From: Beroe forskalii
Taxonomy: Eukaryota > Ctenophora > Nuda > Beroida > Beroidae
Direction: 5' to 3'
Assembly (NCBI GenBank): GCA_011033025.1
Contig: WFMF01000039.1
Coordinates: 124,001 to 188,000, forward strand
Length of the DNA: 64,000 nt
Of this stretch, positions 1-11,619 are shown in pieces. The position numbers and the translations under genes are program-made. Under the pieces are notes generated by a model. That model was not told the origin of the DNA and searched no databases. It was given only the letters and a program-made list of their open reading frames with translations. How positions within the stretch are numbered: the stretch's first letter is position 1; the number at the start of each line of letters is the position of its first letter.

Positions 1-480
1 ATTCAGTAATTGCAAAATTGGCCAAATTAAGCGCATTTCAAACGGTTTTTTGCCTGTAACTCGAGAAGTAAAGACTTAAGAGCTCGGAAACCATGATCCA
101 TATCTATAAATGTGCTGATTGCGGTTCGTTTGGTGTGCTCATTTGTCAAATTTGGTTGATCAGAAGAAAAGTTACAAAATCGGTCGAAGTAAGCGCAGCA
201 CAAACGGTTTTTTGCCCATAACTCGAGAAATAAACATTTGAGAGCTTCGAAACCATCACCCATACCCATAAATGTGCTGATTGTGGTTCGTTTGGTGTGC
301 TCATTTGTCAAATTTGGTCGATCAGAAGAAAAGTTAAAAAATCGGTCAAAGTAAGCGCCGCTAAAATGGTTTTATGCCCATAACTCGAGAAATAAACATT
401 TAAGAGCTTCGAAACCATGACCCGTACCCATAAATGTGCTTATTGCGGTTCTTTTGGTGTATTTGTTTGTCGAAATTGGT
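1..480. repeat. Tandem repeat, about 162-bp unit, three copies
   Basis: Three units each carry the string ataactcgaga (first unit gtaactcgaga), then aaaccat, then gtttggtgtgctcattt, at a spacing of about 162 bp (near 46, 207 and 369). Short open frames here are by-products of the repeat. The same array recurs at 5165-5640 as part of the large duplication. It lies just upstream of the PAR-6-like exons. Confidence 0.85.
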
Positions 481-774
481 CACTCGGAAGCTGAGATATG
501 AAAATTTTTAGTTGCGCTTATGAATGAAGCCATGCGCTGACTTTGAGGGCTTCTGTAGGGTTTTGCCCAGGATGAAAAAATTGTCTCCAAGTGTTTTTCG
601 GCTCTTCAGACCCTATAAAGGCCGTGTGCTTCGGGAAAAATGTGCTTCACAACGTGCAGGTTGTTTTTGCTAAGTGACTATACTATTATAGGAATAGTAG
701 AACTATCAAGGGTTTTAATAGCGTATTATGGCTCTCTGTGTCTGGCTCCCTTTATAGAAATCTTCTCACTGCAG

Positions 775-1333
775 GTGAAAGTTATCGAGCTGTACCGGCC
801 CTCGGACGGCTACTTTGGTTTCCAGATCTCCCCCTCGATCCAGGAGGACAACAAACTGAGGATATTCATCAGCGGTTTCGGACACGGTCTCACAGACAAG
901 CTCTTCACGGGACTCCTAGCTGTGAGTTTTACCAGCTCTAAACTTTCAATTTCATTGAATTGCATGTAAACGCTTAAACGGTGCAAAATCTAGGATGAAG
1001 AATTGAAATATGTTGCCAGCGAATGGTGAAAAATTGACAGAATGACCATGAGGCTGGGAACTGGGCAAAGAGTTGCCAGACGAGGGGGTCAGACAACGTC
1101 TGACAAGCAAAGCTAAAAAGTATACCAGTAAGGCCACTATATTCTGACTGTCTTCCCCGCAGATCGGTGACGAAGTGCTGAATGTTAACGGGCACAGTGT
1201 ATCAGGGAAGACTTTCTCAGAAGTTATATCTATACTCTCGATATCCCAGTCTCTACTGCTCACTGTGAAGGCGAATACTCATGAGTTGCAGACCCAACAG
1301 CCTGGGACTCCTTTATCACAACACAAGGGGTGA
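775..1333 (+). CDS. PAR-6-like PDZ domain, last two exons (3' part of a gene)
   Basis: Two exons, 775-921 and 1163-1333 (phase 0, GT-AG), encode 105 residues ending at tga 1331-1333. They form one PDZ domain: a carboxylate-binding loop of the form YFGF, then LRIFISGF, then TGLLAIGDEVLNVNGHSVSGKT and a final LLLTVKA strand. The stretch TGLLA..DEVL.VNG..V.GKT closely resembles the PDZ domain of PAR-6 (PARD6), which binds CDC42/aPKC in the cell-polarity complex; in PAR-6 the PDZ is also C-terminal. The PB1 and CRIB parts expected upstream are not in the window, so the gene is 5' partial here. A polyadenylation signal follows at 1508-1513. Another PDZ protein remains possible; the PAR-6 call rests on my recollection of the family consensus. 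Confidence 0.65.
1073..1106. mobile_element. 34-bp miniature inverted-repeat element in PDZ intron
   Basis: TTGCCAGACG at the left end and CGTCTGACAA at the right form terminal inverted repeats. The right end contains the palindromic block CAGACaacGTCTG shared with copies at 20721-20740 and 47689-47723, and related longer copies at 15540-15643 and 19142-19226. It is also present in duplicated copy B near 6178-6209. Confidence 0.6.
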
Positions 1334-1507
1334 CGTGCAGTCCAGATGGTAGCTTTTCATGTTACTAAGATCAACTGAAGGAATTTATTTGACAGGAAAC
1401 TGTTGACTGTTCTATTGCAAATTGCAATTGATGCTTGATATATTTAGAATTTTAAAGATGAGTTTACGTTTTGTGTAATATTGACTGATTTTGATGATTT
1501 GATTGTA

Positions 1508-1513
1508 AATAAA
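1508..1513 (+). promoter_or_regulatory. Polyadenylation signal AATAAA
   Basis: A canonical AATAAA lies about 175 bp downstream of the PDZ gene stop codon at 1333, in AT-rich sequence. It is the likely 3'-end signal of the PAR-6-like transcript. Confidence 0.5.
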
Positions 1514-3740
1514 GTAATAACTAATTATTTGCGTTGATTTTAATTATCTAAATCTTTTGTTTCATTTGTTCAATTCGGCGGTGGCCTTATTGGACAAATT
1601 GTGAAATCGCATGATTTATCCTGTAGTGCTGGCATAACGGTCATGATCTGCATATGCGAAAATGGCGACGATTATTGTCGGGTACTTCGAATGCTGTCCA
1701 TAGGCAATGGTGCCTGTTAAGAAAACATAGCTGAATAAAGGGAGCATATTACGTCATCACTCGAAGGAGGGGGGGGGGGTCAACTGCTGACAAGGGAGGA
1801 CGGGGTTTGCTATGACGTCAGCAAAAAGTTAGAAATTTTCAAATTCTTAGGGGGAGGGGGAGTTGAAAATGGCCAAAAAAGTTATGACGTAATATGTGAT
1901 GGCTCCCTAAGGCATGGACCGTATCTCCCTTTGCCCTCGGCGCTATCAAACCTGTGCATTTACATCTATGTCAATTACCGAAAACGGGTCATTGTTTCTC
2001 ACCTGTTTTAATACTGTGAGAAACATGCTTACAGTCGTGCTCTATTTATAACTCAAACATACATGATACGCAGCGTACACGCACAGTATTTCATTGAATA
2101 TTGCATATGCTGAAAATAATACACAAACGAACGAAACGTCCGGCGGCCAAAATTTCGAAAAAAAAGTGGCGTGCAGCGCATAGTCTGTTCTAAAATAATT
2201 GTCGCGCGTTCCGTTTTAGTATATCATTTGCATTTCTAGGAATCTTTAGCCTGCATAAAATGTAGAATTGTATTACTGTGTTTATCTTGTGATGTCAGCG
2301 GACCTTAATGCCGTTAAAATGAATGACGTTCGTATGTTTCAGGCTCGTTTAACTGGTGGTATGGCACTGATATGGGACGCCTGCCATGGAACAATGCAGA
2401 AGGGAATAAAGTTGTTAGGTCGTGACGTATTTACAAATTATATTTTCCTTGTATATTTCCTTGAACTAAGATTACATCATTTCTTATCTCCATGAATAAT
2501 TGCAAACTCCCATGATATTCAGTATTATACAGACTAATTAATTCAGAAGTTAGAGACTTTAACCACTGATCGCATGATAATCTTGCAGTGACCTTAATAT
2601 TCATAATTTCATATCCAGATAAGGTCATATTGCTGTGTTAAACATAATATCGTTGCATTCTACACAAGTAAAGTACATACTGCTTACTTGTATAGGCACG
2701 ACAAAATTATGAAAATCTTGAGGGGGAATCAGTCCAAGTTGCCCAGGGAATTATTGCAAGTGAAAGCACACAGTATCATTTGGCCATGGCCTGTGTCTAC
2801 CGGTCACTTACTTATATAGTTGCTAATTCTTAGGACAGTTAAAACTTGGGAACAGCCTACTTAATTATGTGCTTATGCCTAAAGTACAAGTACTTAAAGT
2901 GCTTTTTACCTATTTATTCCAATATTGTTGTACTATTCGTGAGTAGTATGTTATTACCTTTTGTTGTCTATATATTATGCATAGTAAATAACACAACCTA
3001 TAACAACAATCGCTGTTCATTACTGTACAACTTAAAAACTTCTATAGGGCACAATGGGGCGCAAGGTAGTCCTTTATAATTCTGGTAATAGCTTCTTTGC
3101 TACAAGGGGTTTAAAACGAGGCTGCACAATTTAAACCATGTTGGCAACTTGGTCCAATACCGGTACATATACTTGGGACAAAAACAACAGTTTTTCGAAG
3201 GAAAATGGAAAAATTCTCTTATAGGCTCCAACTGTGTTTGGAAATTGGACCGGTTCCAAACCAGGTTCCAGGGAGTTTATACTACGTCCAGTTTTCACTG
3301 CTAATAATTGATACATAGGATTCTAGATAAGACGATAAGAATTAAATTAGTTAGTTTTCTATAATATTTTTTAGCTCGTGCTTCGAGAAGGTTCTAGAAG
3401 ATCAAATGATATGACATTCTACATTGTACGGGAATAATATGTCGTGGAATAAAACCAATAAAATTAAAATACACATTGGATCATTGGTCAGTGGGTCGGG
3501 GCCTAGCAGCCCCTTAATTTGACATATCAGTACGTGGAATTATTCGTGGGAATGATTAAACATAAATATGTGAGTTAGTGTTAGTGAGTATTCGGCAATG
3601 ATTAATTATATATATAAATAGCCGTGAGTTGTACGTGGGATTAAAAGCAGTAAAAGACTTAGCTCTGAAGAGAAATCATAATATCCAGGCTCATATATTC
3701 GTGATCGCGAATCAGTAGTGTATCACAATTTCACTGTGTT
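1514..3740. other. Non-coding stretch, no gene seen
   Basis: AT-rich sequence without a convincing reading frame. Open frames are short, and no conserved protein motif is visible on either strand. A homologous stretch lies at about 6610-8770 in copy B. Confidence 0.6.
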
Positions 3741-4075
3741 GTTTTAGGGTAATGGAGATATAATCAGTAGGCAGTAACCAGCTATTGCACAAAGCTCGAG
3801 AGATGGTGAAGTGTGGGATATACTGAATAGAAAAAGGAAGTAGCTCTGTTGTTTTAGGGTAATGGAGATATAACTATAACACAAAACTCGAGAGATTGTG
3901 GAGTGTGTGTGATAAACTGAAGGGAGAAGGAAGTAGCTCTTTTGTTTTAGGGTAATGGAGATATAATCAGTAGGCAGTAACCAGCTATTGAACAAAACTC
4001 GAGAGATGGTGAAGTGTGGGATATACTGAATAGAAAAGGAAGTAGCTCTGTTGTTTTAGGGTAATGGAGATATAA
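3741..4075. repeat. Tandem repeat, about 100-bp unit, four copies
   Basis: The string gttttagggtaatggagatata recurs near 3741, 3852, 3945 and 4052, each followed by variants of actcgagagatggtgaagtgtg. The same array is at about 8775-9110 in copy B. Confidence 0.8.
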
Positions 4076-4779
4076 CCACCCTCACTACTTATACCTACTG
4101 TGCTTCTGCCCAAGTAGTGGAGGAATGGAATTTTGCATATATCCAGGAACTCTTCAAATAGGTACAGTTTTGCAAACACGTTTAGACAATGTCCTTGGTT
4201 ATGGGACACACTCCATATTTACTGAGGTGTCGCCACCTCTGAATCGGAAAGTCTGAAATTTCCACAAAACCACAATTTGTGCGCGTGTGATACTGATTTA
4301 ACAGTATATTCACCCTACGTACATGGCACCGCGCGATCGAAATTTCAGAAGAATTCTCGTTTCTCAAAGGTGGCGACACCTGCCTTAAACTAAGTCCTCG
4401 ATACCAAAAAGTTTTGCATTTGTAACTGCGAGTTTGTACTAGCTTCAACTAACTAAGGAGGAATAGTATACCAGATTGTAGGAGAATAGTATGTACAGTT
4501 ATTACTGTAAATACCAGGATAATATGGGAACATGTGAATGTAGTAATATTTTATCACATACTACAGTACAGGAAGTATAATCATGATGACAATCATCCAG
4601 TGTCTCAATAGTTAGTAGGAAAAGCAAAAATAATAATAATATAGTAGTAATAATAATATAGTAGTAAGGGGCAAAGGGGTTAAAGGGGGTGCCATTTTTT
4701 GCTAGGGTTATGGTTACAAAGGGGTTCAAGGGGCCAAATATATGCAATTCAAGGGTTTTTATGTCTGGGGTGAAGTTCT

Positions 4780-5085
4780 AGGGGTATTTTAAAAAAGTTC
4801 ATAAGGGTCAGTTAAGAGTTCAAGGTTAAGAGTTCATAAGGGTCTGTTAAGAATTAGGATATGTAGTTCAGAGGGGTATGTTATAAGTTCTAGGTATGTT
4901 ATTTAGTTCAAAGGGGTATGTTGCTACTTCATAGGGGTCTAAGAGTATAGGGGTATGTTAACTGCTCATAGAAGTGTGTTGTAAGTTCATAGGGGTAATG
5001 CATATCTCATAGTATGTTATACGATCATAGGGGTATGTTACGAGTTCATAGGGGTATGTTTCGAGTTCATAGGGCAAAAACTCGA
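4780..5085. repeat. Degenerate minisatellite based on GTTCATAGGGGTATGTTA
   Basis: Irregular units of roughly 17-40 bp built around gttcataggggtatgtta fill the gap between duplicated copies A and B. Units are imperfect and spacing varies. No coding signal is seen. Confidence 0.75.
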
Positions 5086-5164
5086 AGACGGTCCATAACC
5101 ATTTATATCATGTGATTGCAGTTCTTCTGGTGTGCCCCAAGTTGTTAAATTTGGCCAATCACAT

Positions 5165-8100
5165 TCAGTAATTGCAAAATTGGCCAAATTAACGCATTTC
5201 AAACGGTTTTTTTGCCTGTAACTCAAGAAAAGATTTAAAGAGCTCGAAACCATGATCCATTCTATAAATGTGCGGGATTGCGGTTCGTTTGGTGTGCTCA
5301 TTTGAAAAATTTGGTTGATCAGAAGAAAAGTTACAAAATCGGTCAAGTAAGCAGCACAAAGGGTTTTGCCCATAACTCGAGAAATAAACATTTGAGAGTT
5401 TGAAACCATCACCATACCCATAAATGTGCTGATTGGGGTTTTCGTTGGTGTGCTCATTTGTCAAATTTGGTCGATCAGAAGAAAGTTCAAATCGGTAAAA
5501 AGTAAGCGCCGCTAAAATGGTTTTGCCCATAACTCGAGAAATAAAGGTTTAAAGAGCTTGAAACCATGCCCCGTACCCATAAATCTGCTTATTGCGGTTT
5601 TTTTGGTGTATTTGTTTGTCAAATTGGTCACTAAGGCTGAGATATGAAAATTTTTAGTTGCGCTTATGAATGAAGCCATGCGCTGACTTTGAGGGCTTTG
5701 TAGGGTTTTTCCCAGGATGAAAAAAATTGTTCCAAGGGGTTTTCGCTCTTCAGAACCTATAAGGCCGTGTGCTTGGGAAAATATGCTCACAACGTGCAGG
5801 TTGTTTTGCTAATGACTATACTATTATAGGAATAGTAGAACTATCAAGGGTTTTAATACGTATTGGCTCTTGTTCTGGCTCCTTTATAGAAATCTTCCAC
5901 TGCAGGTGAAAGTTATCGAGCTATACGGCCCTTGGACGCTACTTTGGTTCAAATCTCCTCGATCAAAGACAACAACGAGGATATTCATCGGTTTCGGACA
6001 CGGACTGACAGACGTTTCAAGGGCTCCACTGTGAGTTTTACCAGCTCTAAACTTTCAATTTCATTGAATTAGTAAACGCAAACGGTGCAAAATCTAGGAT
6101 GAAGAATTGAAATATGTTGCCAAAAGGAATGGTGAAAAAATTGACAGAATGACCATGAGGTGGAACTGGGCAAAGAGTTGCCAGACGAGGGGTCAGAAAC
6201 GTCTGACAAGCAAACTAAAAAGTATACAGTAAGGCCACTATATTCTGACTCGCCTTCCCCAGATCGGAGACGAGGTGCTGAATGTTAACGGCACAGTGTA
6301 TCAGGGAAAACTTTCTTTAGAAGTTATATCCATACCTCCTTTCCCAGTCCCTACTGCTCACTGTGAAGGCTAACACCATGAGCTGCAGATACAGCAGCCT
6401 GGTACCCTTTATCACAGCACAAGGGATGAAGTACAGTCCAGATGGTAGCTTTTCATGTTACTAAGATCAACTGAAGGAAATTTATTTGCGGAAACTGTTG
6501 ACTGTTCTATTGCAAATTGCAATTGATGCTTGATATTTAGAATTTTAAAGATGAGTTTACGTTTTGTGTAATTTTGACTGATTTTGATGTTTTGATTTAA
6601 ATAAAGTAATAACAATTTATTTGTTGATTTGAAGACGAATTTTTACTTTACGGTTCACCCGGCGGTGGCCTTATGGACAAATTAGAAATCGCATGATTTA
6701 TCCTCTGTAGTGCTGGCATAACGGTCATGATCTATATATGCGAAAAATGGCGACGATTAGTTGTCGGTACTTGAATGCTGTCCATAGGCAATGTGCCTGT
6801 TAAGAAAACATAGCTTGAAATAAAGGGAGCATATTATGTCATCACCAAGGAGGGGGCCAAATTGCCGACAAGTGAGGACGGGGTTTGCTATGACGTCAGC
6901 AAAAAGAAATTTCAAATTTAGGGGAGGGGGAGTTGAAAATGGCCAAAAAAGTTATGACGTAATATGTGATGGGCTCTAAGGCGCGTACCGTATCTCCCTT
7001 TGCCTCGGCGCCATCAAACCTGTGCATTTACATCTATCAATTACTGAAAACGGTCATTGTTTCTCACCTGTTTTAATACTGTGAGAAACATGCTTACAGT
7101 CGTGCTCTATTTATAACTCAAACATACGCCCAGTACGCAGCGTACACGTTGAGTATTTCATTGAATATTGCATATGCTGAAAATAATGCACAACGAACGA
7201 AACGTCCGCGCCAAAATTTCGAAAAAAAAATTGGCGTGCAGCGCATGGTTCAATTCTAAAATAATTGTCGCGTTTCCGTTTCGTGCTATCATTTTGCATT
7301 TCTAGGAATTTTAGCCTGCATAAAATGTAGAATGGATTGTGTTTATCTTGTGATGTCAGCGACCTTAATGCCGTTAAAATGAATATCGTTCGTATGTTTT
7401 GAGGCCTTTAACTGGTGGTATGGCACTGATATGGGACGCCTGCTATGGAACAATGCAGAAGGGAATAAAGTTGTTGAATAATGACGTATTTACAAATTAT
7501 ATTTTTCAGCAACTATTTTGAACTAAGATTTATATCATTTCTTATCTCCATGAATAGTACAAACTCCATGCTGATATTCAGTATTATACACGGACTAATT
7601 AATTCAGAAGTTAGAGACTTTAACCACTGATCGCATGATAATCTTGCAGTGACCTTAATATTCATATTTCATATCCAGATAAGGTCATATTGTGTTAAAC
7701 ATAATATCGTTGCATTCTACTAAGTAAGTACATACTGCTTACTTGTATAGGCACGACAAAATTATGAAAATCTTGAGGGAATCAGTCAAGTTGCCCAGGA
7801 ATTATTGCAAGTGAAAGCACAGTATCATTTGGCCATGGCCTGTGTCTACCGGTCACTTACTTATATAGTTTGCTAATTCTTAGGACAGTTAAAACTTGGA
7901 ACAGCCTACTTAATTATGTGCTTATGCCTAAAGTACAAGTACTTAAAGTGCTTTTTAATTATTTATTCCAATATTGTTGTACTATTCGTGAGTAGTATGT
8001 TATTACCTTTTGTTGTCTATATATTATGCATAGTAAATATAACCTATAACAACAATCGCTGTTCATTACTACAACTTAAAAACTTCTATAGGGCACAATG

Positions 8101-9710
8101 GGGAACCTTTAGTCCAATTCTGGTAATAGCTTCTTTGCTACAAGGGTTTAAAACGAGGCTGCACAATTTAAACCATGTTGGCAACTTGGTCCAATACCGG
8201 TACATATACTTGGGACAAAAACAACAGTTTTCGAAGGAAAATGAAAATTCTCTTATAGGCTCCAACTGTGTTTGGAAATTGGACCGGTTCAAACCAGGTT
8301 CCAGGAGTTTATACTACGTCCAGTTTTCACTGCTAATAATTGATACATAAGGATTCTAGATAAGACGATAAGAAATTAAATTAGTTAGTTTTCTATAATA
8401 TTTTTTAGCTCGTGCTTCGAGAAGGTTCTAGAAGATCAAATGATATGACATTCTACATTGTACGGGAATAATATGTCGTGGAATAAAACCAATAAAAATT
8501 AAAATACACATTGGACTCATTGGTCAATTATGGGTCGGGGCCTAGCAGCCCTTAATTTGACATATCAGTACGTGGAATTATTCATTGGGAATGATTAAAC
8601 ATAAATATGTGAGTTAGTGTTAGTGAGTCAGCAATGATTAATTATATATATAAATAGCCGTGAGTTGTACGTGGGATTAAAAAGCAGTAAAGACTTAGCT
8701 CTGAAGAGAAATCATAATATCCAGGCTCATATATTCGTGATCGCGAATCAGTAGTGTATCACAATTTCACTGTGTTGTTTTAGGGTAATGGAGATATAAT
8801 CAGTAGGCAGTAACCAGCTATTGCACAAAGCTCGAGAGATGGTGAAGTGTGGGATATACTGAATAGAAAAGGAAGTAGCTCTGTTGTTTTAGGGTAATGG
8901 AGATATAACTATAACACAAAACTCGAGAGATTGTGGAGTGTGTGTGATAAACTGAAGGGAGAAGGAAGTAGCTCTTTTGTTTTAGGGTAATGGAGATATA
9001 ATCAGTAGGCAGTAACCAGCTATTGAACAAAACTCGAGAGATGGTGAAGTGTGGGATATACTGAATAGAAAAGGAAGTAGCTCTGTTGTTTTAGGGTAAT
9101 GGAGATATAACCACCACTCACTACACAACATACCTACTGTGCTTCTGCCCCAGCAAGTAGTGGAGGAATGGAATTTTTGCATATATCGAGGAACTCGCCA
9201 AATAGGTACAGTTTTACCAAACGTTTAGACAATGTCCTTGGTTATGGGACACACTCAATGTTACTGAGGTGTCGCCACCTCTGAGATCGGTGTCTGAAAT
9301 TTCCACAAAACCACAATTTGTGCGCGTGTGATACTGATTTAACAGTATATTCACCTACGTACATGGCGCCGCGCGATCGGAAATTTCAGAAGAATTCTCG
9401 TTTCTCAAGGTGGCGACACCTGCCTTAAACTAAGTCCTCGATACCAAAAAGTTTTGCATTGTAACTGCGAGTTTGTACCATTTCCAACTAACTAAGGAGG
9501 AATAGTATACCAGATTGTAGGAGGAATAGTATACCGGTTATTACTGTAAATACCGGATAATATGGGAATATGTGAATGTAGTAGTAATATTTTTATCTAC
9601 ATACTACAGTACGGAAGTGCTAATCATGATCAGCAATCATCCGTGTCTCAATAGTTAGTAGGAAAAGCAAAAAATAATAATAATATAGTAGTAATAATAA
9701 TATAGTAGTA
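5165..9710. repeat. Copy B of the 4.6 kb direct duplication, degraded
   Basis: Matches copy A (1-4672) throughout but lacks many single bases or short runs, so it is roughly 130 bp shorter. The losses are spread over coding and non-coding sequence alike. This may be a decaying tandem duplicate, or a poorly corrected second haplotype placed next to the first by the assembler. Confidence 0.85.
5905..6427 (+). pseudogene. Broken copy of the PAR-6-like PDZ exons
   Basis: Counterpart of 775-1333 inside duplicated copy B. The exon 1 equivalent starts after tgcag at 5904 and the exon 2 equivalent after cccag near 6262. Several bases present in copy A are missing in both exons (for example the region encoding the YFGF loop and the one encoding LTDKLFTGLLA), so no continuous PDZ frame survives. 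If the losses are assembly errors, this is not a real pseudogene. Confidence 0.6.
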
Positions 9711-9728
9711 ATGCAATATGGGAATATA

Positions 9729-9899
9729 TACGGTAAATACACACTTGGGTGTGTAATTACCACATTAATTCCACGAGCTTGCGAGTGGAATTCATGCAAT
9801 AAATTCACGAGCTTGCGAGTGCATTTATTGGAGTAATTGCACGAGCTTGCGAGTGCAATTACGATGGTAATTTACACACCCAAGTGTGTATTTACTGTA
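9729..9899. mobile_element. Foldback element: outer inverted repeat enclosing three hairpins
   Basis: The outer arms 9729-9762 and 9865-9899 are about 34-bp inverted repeats containing ACACACTTGGGTGTGTAA, nearly perfect. Between them lie three hairpins, each with the identical 10-nt loop GAGCTTGCGA (9775-9784, 9809-9818, 9843-9852). Their stems differ but pair: AATTCCAC/GTGGAATT, CAATAAATTCAC/GTGCATTTATTG (one mismatch) and TAATTGCAC/GTGCAATTA. No protein is encoded. It resembles a non-autonomous foldback or MITE-type element. A second element of the same layout is at 55266-55448. Confidence 0.7.
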
Positions 9900-11619
9900 T
9901 TATTACCCTGCCATATACGCATCAATCAAAGTAGACGGTTTGAAACTTAAGTATTCGAACTCAATGTTTTATGAATAATGGGTACACTATTTCATAATTG
10001 AAACAGGCGAGAATTTTGGACAAATTTGCCAGTGATTTGTAAAAGTCAGAATCACATCATCTTCGTATCGGGGTCAATTCAGCGAATAAGTTCAAAAGTC
10101 CAAATGATACAACCAGCGCCCAGCATTGTTACATACTGTTAGTGTATGACGTAGTGTACTTAACAAAAATTTTGTTTTGATCTTTCATTGCCATAAAAAT
10201 GAACCATGAAAGTTAAGTACTCAATCGAAAACAAAACAATTCACACCACAAACATTAATAACAACTGACTCGAGAGCTACAATCTTATGCGGATCTCGTA
10301 TAGAATCTGCCCTTAAAGAAAAACACGATCACATACGTGAATGTAGTCAGCTAAATCTTTAGAGTGCATCAAAATGTATGTATGTACTCCTCAGTTGAAC
10401 AATAAGTTTTGCGCCATAATCATTATCTTCATCCCGATCTAAAATAAGTAACGAACACTGACAGATAGAAATGACGGCACACAGAAATAACGCAAATGAA
10501 ATTGATAAAACGGAGCAATACACCCTATATATGGCGCCACAAGTCTGCGTTATATCTCCAAGACTAGATAAATAAACATTGAAACACGGATGGAGTTATC
10601 AAGCCCGTCTGGTTGGCGCCATTTAGGTGTATACGATAGTGTTCCTTGTATCTATTTTATCTTTATCTTGTGTTGCCCTATAATATCGTTTAGATATATC
10701 GTATTTTATACATTGTGCTCCTTATTAATATTTACTTTATCTTGTGCTACCGAATGTGCCATTAATTAAGAATATAACATATATCGTACCGAACATTTTG
10801 TGCTCCTTATCGCTATTTTATCTTGTTTTACAGTATATATACGGTTAAGAATAGATTATATCGAATCGGTTTTTAATATGAAAAGTGCGATAACAGATAT
10901 CATGGGAGCTTATGTTTCTCCTATTTACATCCGCACAGAGATAGCAAATAGGTTAGAATCGTGCAAATGGCCGTTTCAGAAAATTGGTAGTAATTCAACA
11001 GTAGTAATTCAACAGTTGGGAATAGTAATTCAACACTTGAATAGTAATTCAACAGTTGAGGTATAGTAATTGCACACTTGACAGTAATTCAATTGCTGGG
11101 TACGGTGGAATTACATGATTAATATTGCTCAAAAATTCGAAAAGTAATTACACTGCAGGGTAATAATAGTAGTAAAGCAATATGTGAATCGTACCGGGTA
11201 ATGCTGGTAATGTAGTTACGTGGTAATGCAGTTAAATACTTGACGTCAATTCAGTGACATGAATCTATATGCAAATGGCTGGATAATGTAATTACAGGGT
11301 GTCTTCAGAAATTTGACGTAGCCTTGAGATTATAAAATGAAAACGAGGAGATAATGTTGGAAAAGCAATAGTACGATCAATAATTTAGATAAATTAACAT
11401 TAATAAACACATATAAAATATCATAATAATACGTGCGTTGAAAATGTAACAACAGTATCTGGACATTTAGCTCAGTCAATATTAAAATTCTCCGCCCCTG
11501 CGGTATTCAATATAAAAAGTTTGAAGCAAATTAAAAGATTGAAGCAGGAATAAAATAAATAAAATATGATAATGAAACCTACAGATTTATAATAAAAAGA
11601 AGTTGATTAAACCTATATG
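9900..11619. other. AT-rich intergenic DNA with short GTAGTAATTCAACAG repeats
   Basis: No credible gene. From about 10985 to 11110 the motif agtaattcaacag recurs several times with variable spacing. The rest is AT-rich unique sequence with only short open frames. Confidence 0.6.

Larger units (their letters stand above)
1..4672. repeat. Copy A of a 4.6 kb direct duplication
   Basis: Starting with attcagtaattgcaaaattgg at 1, the sequence matches 5165-9710 in the same order and orientation: the 162-bp repeats, two PDZ exons, 3' UTR, AT-rich non-coding DNA, and the gttttagggtaatgg repeats at 3741-4075. Similarity ends near 4672, where the flanks differ. Copy A keeps the PDZ reading frame open. 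The left border may lie outside the window. Confidence 0.9.
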
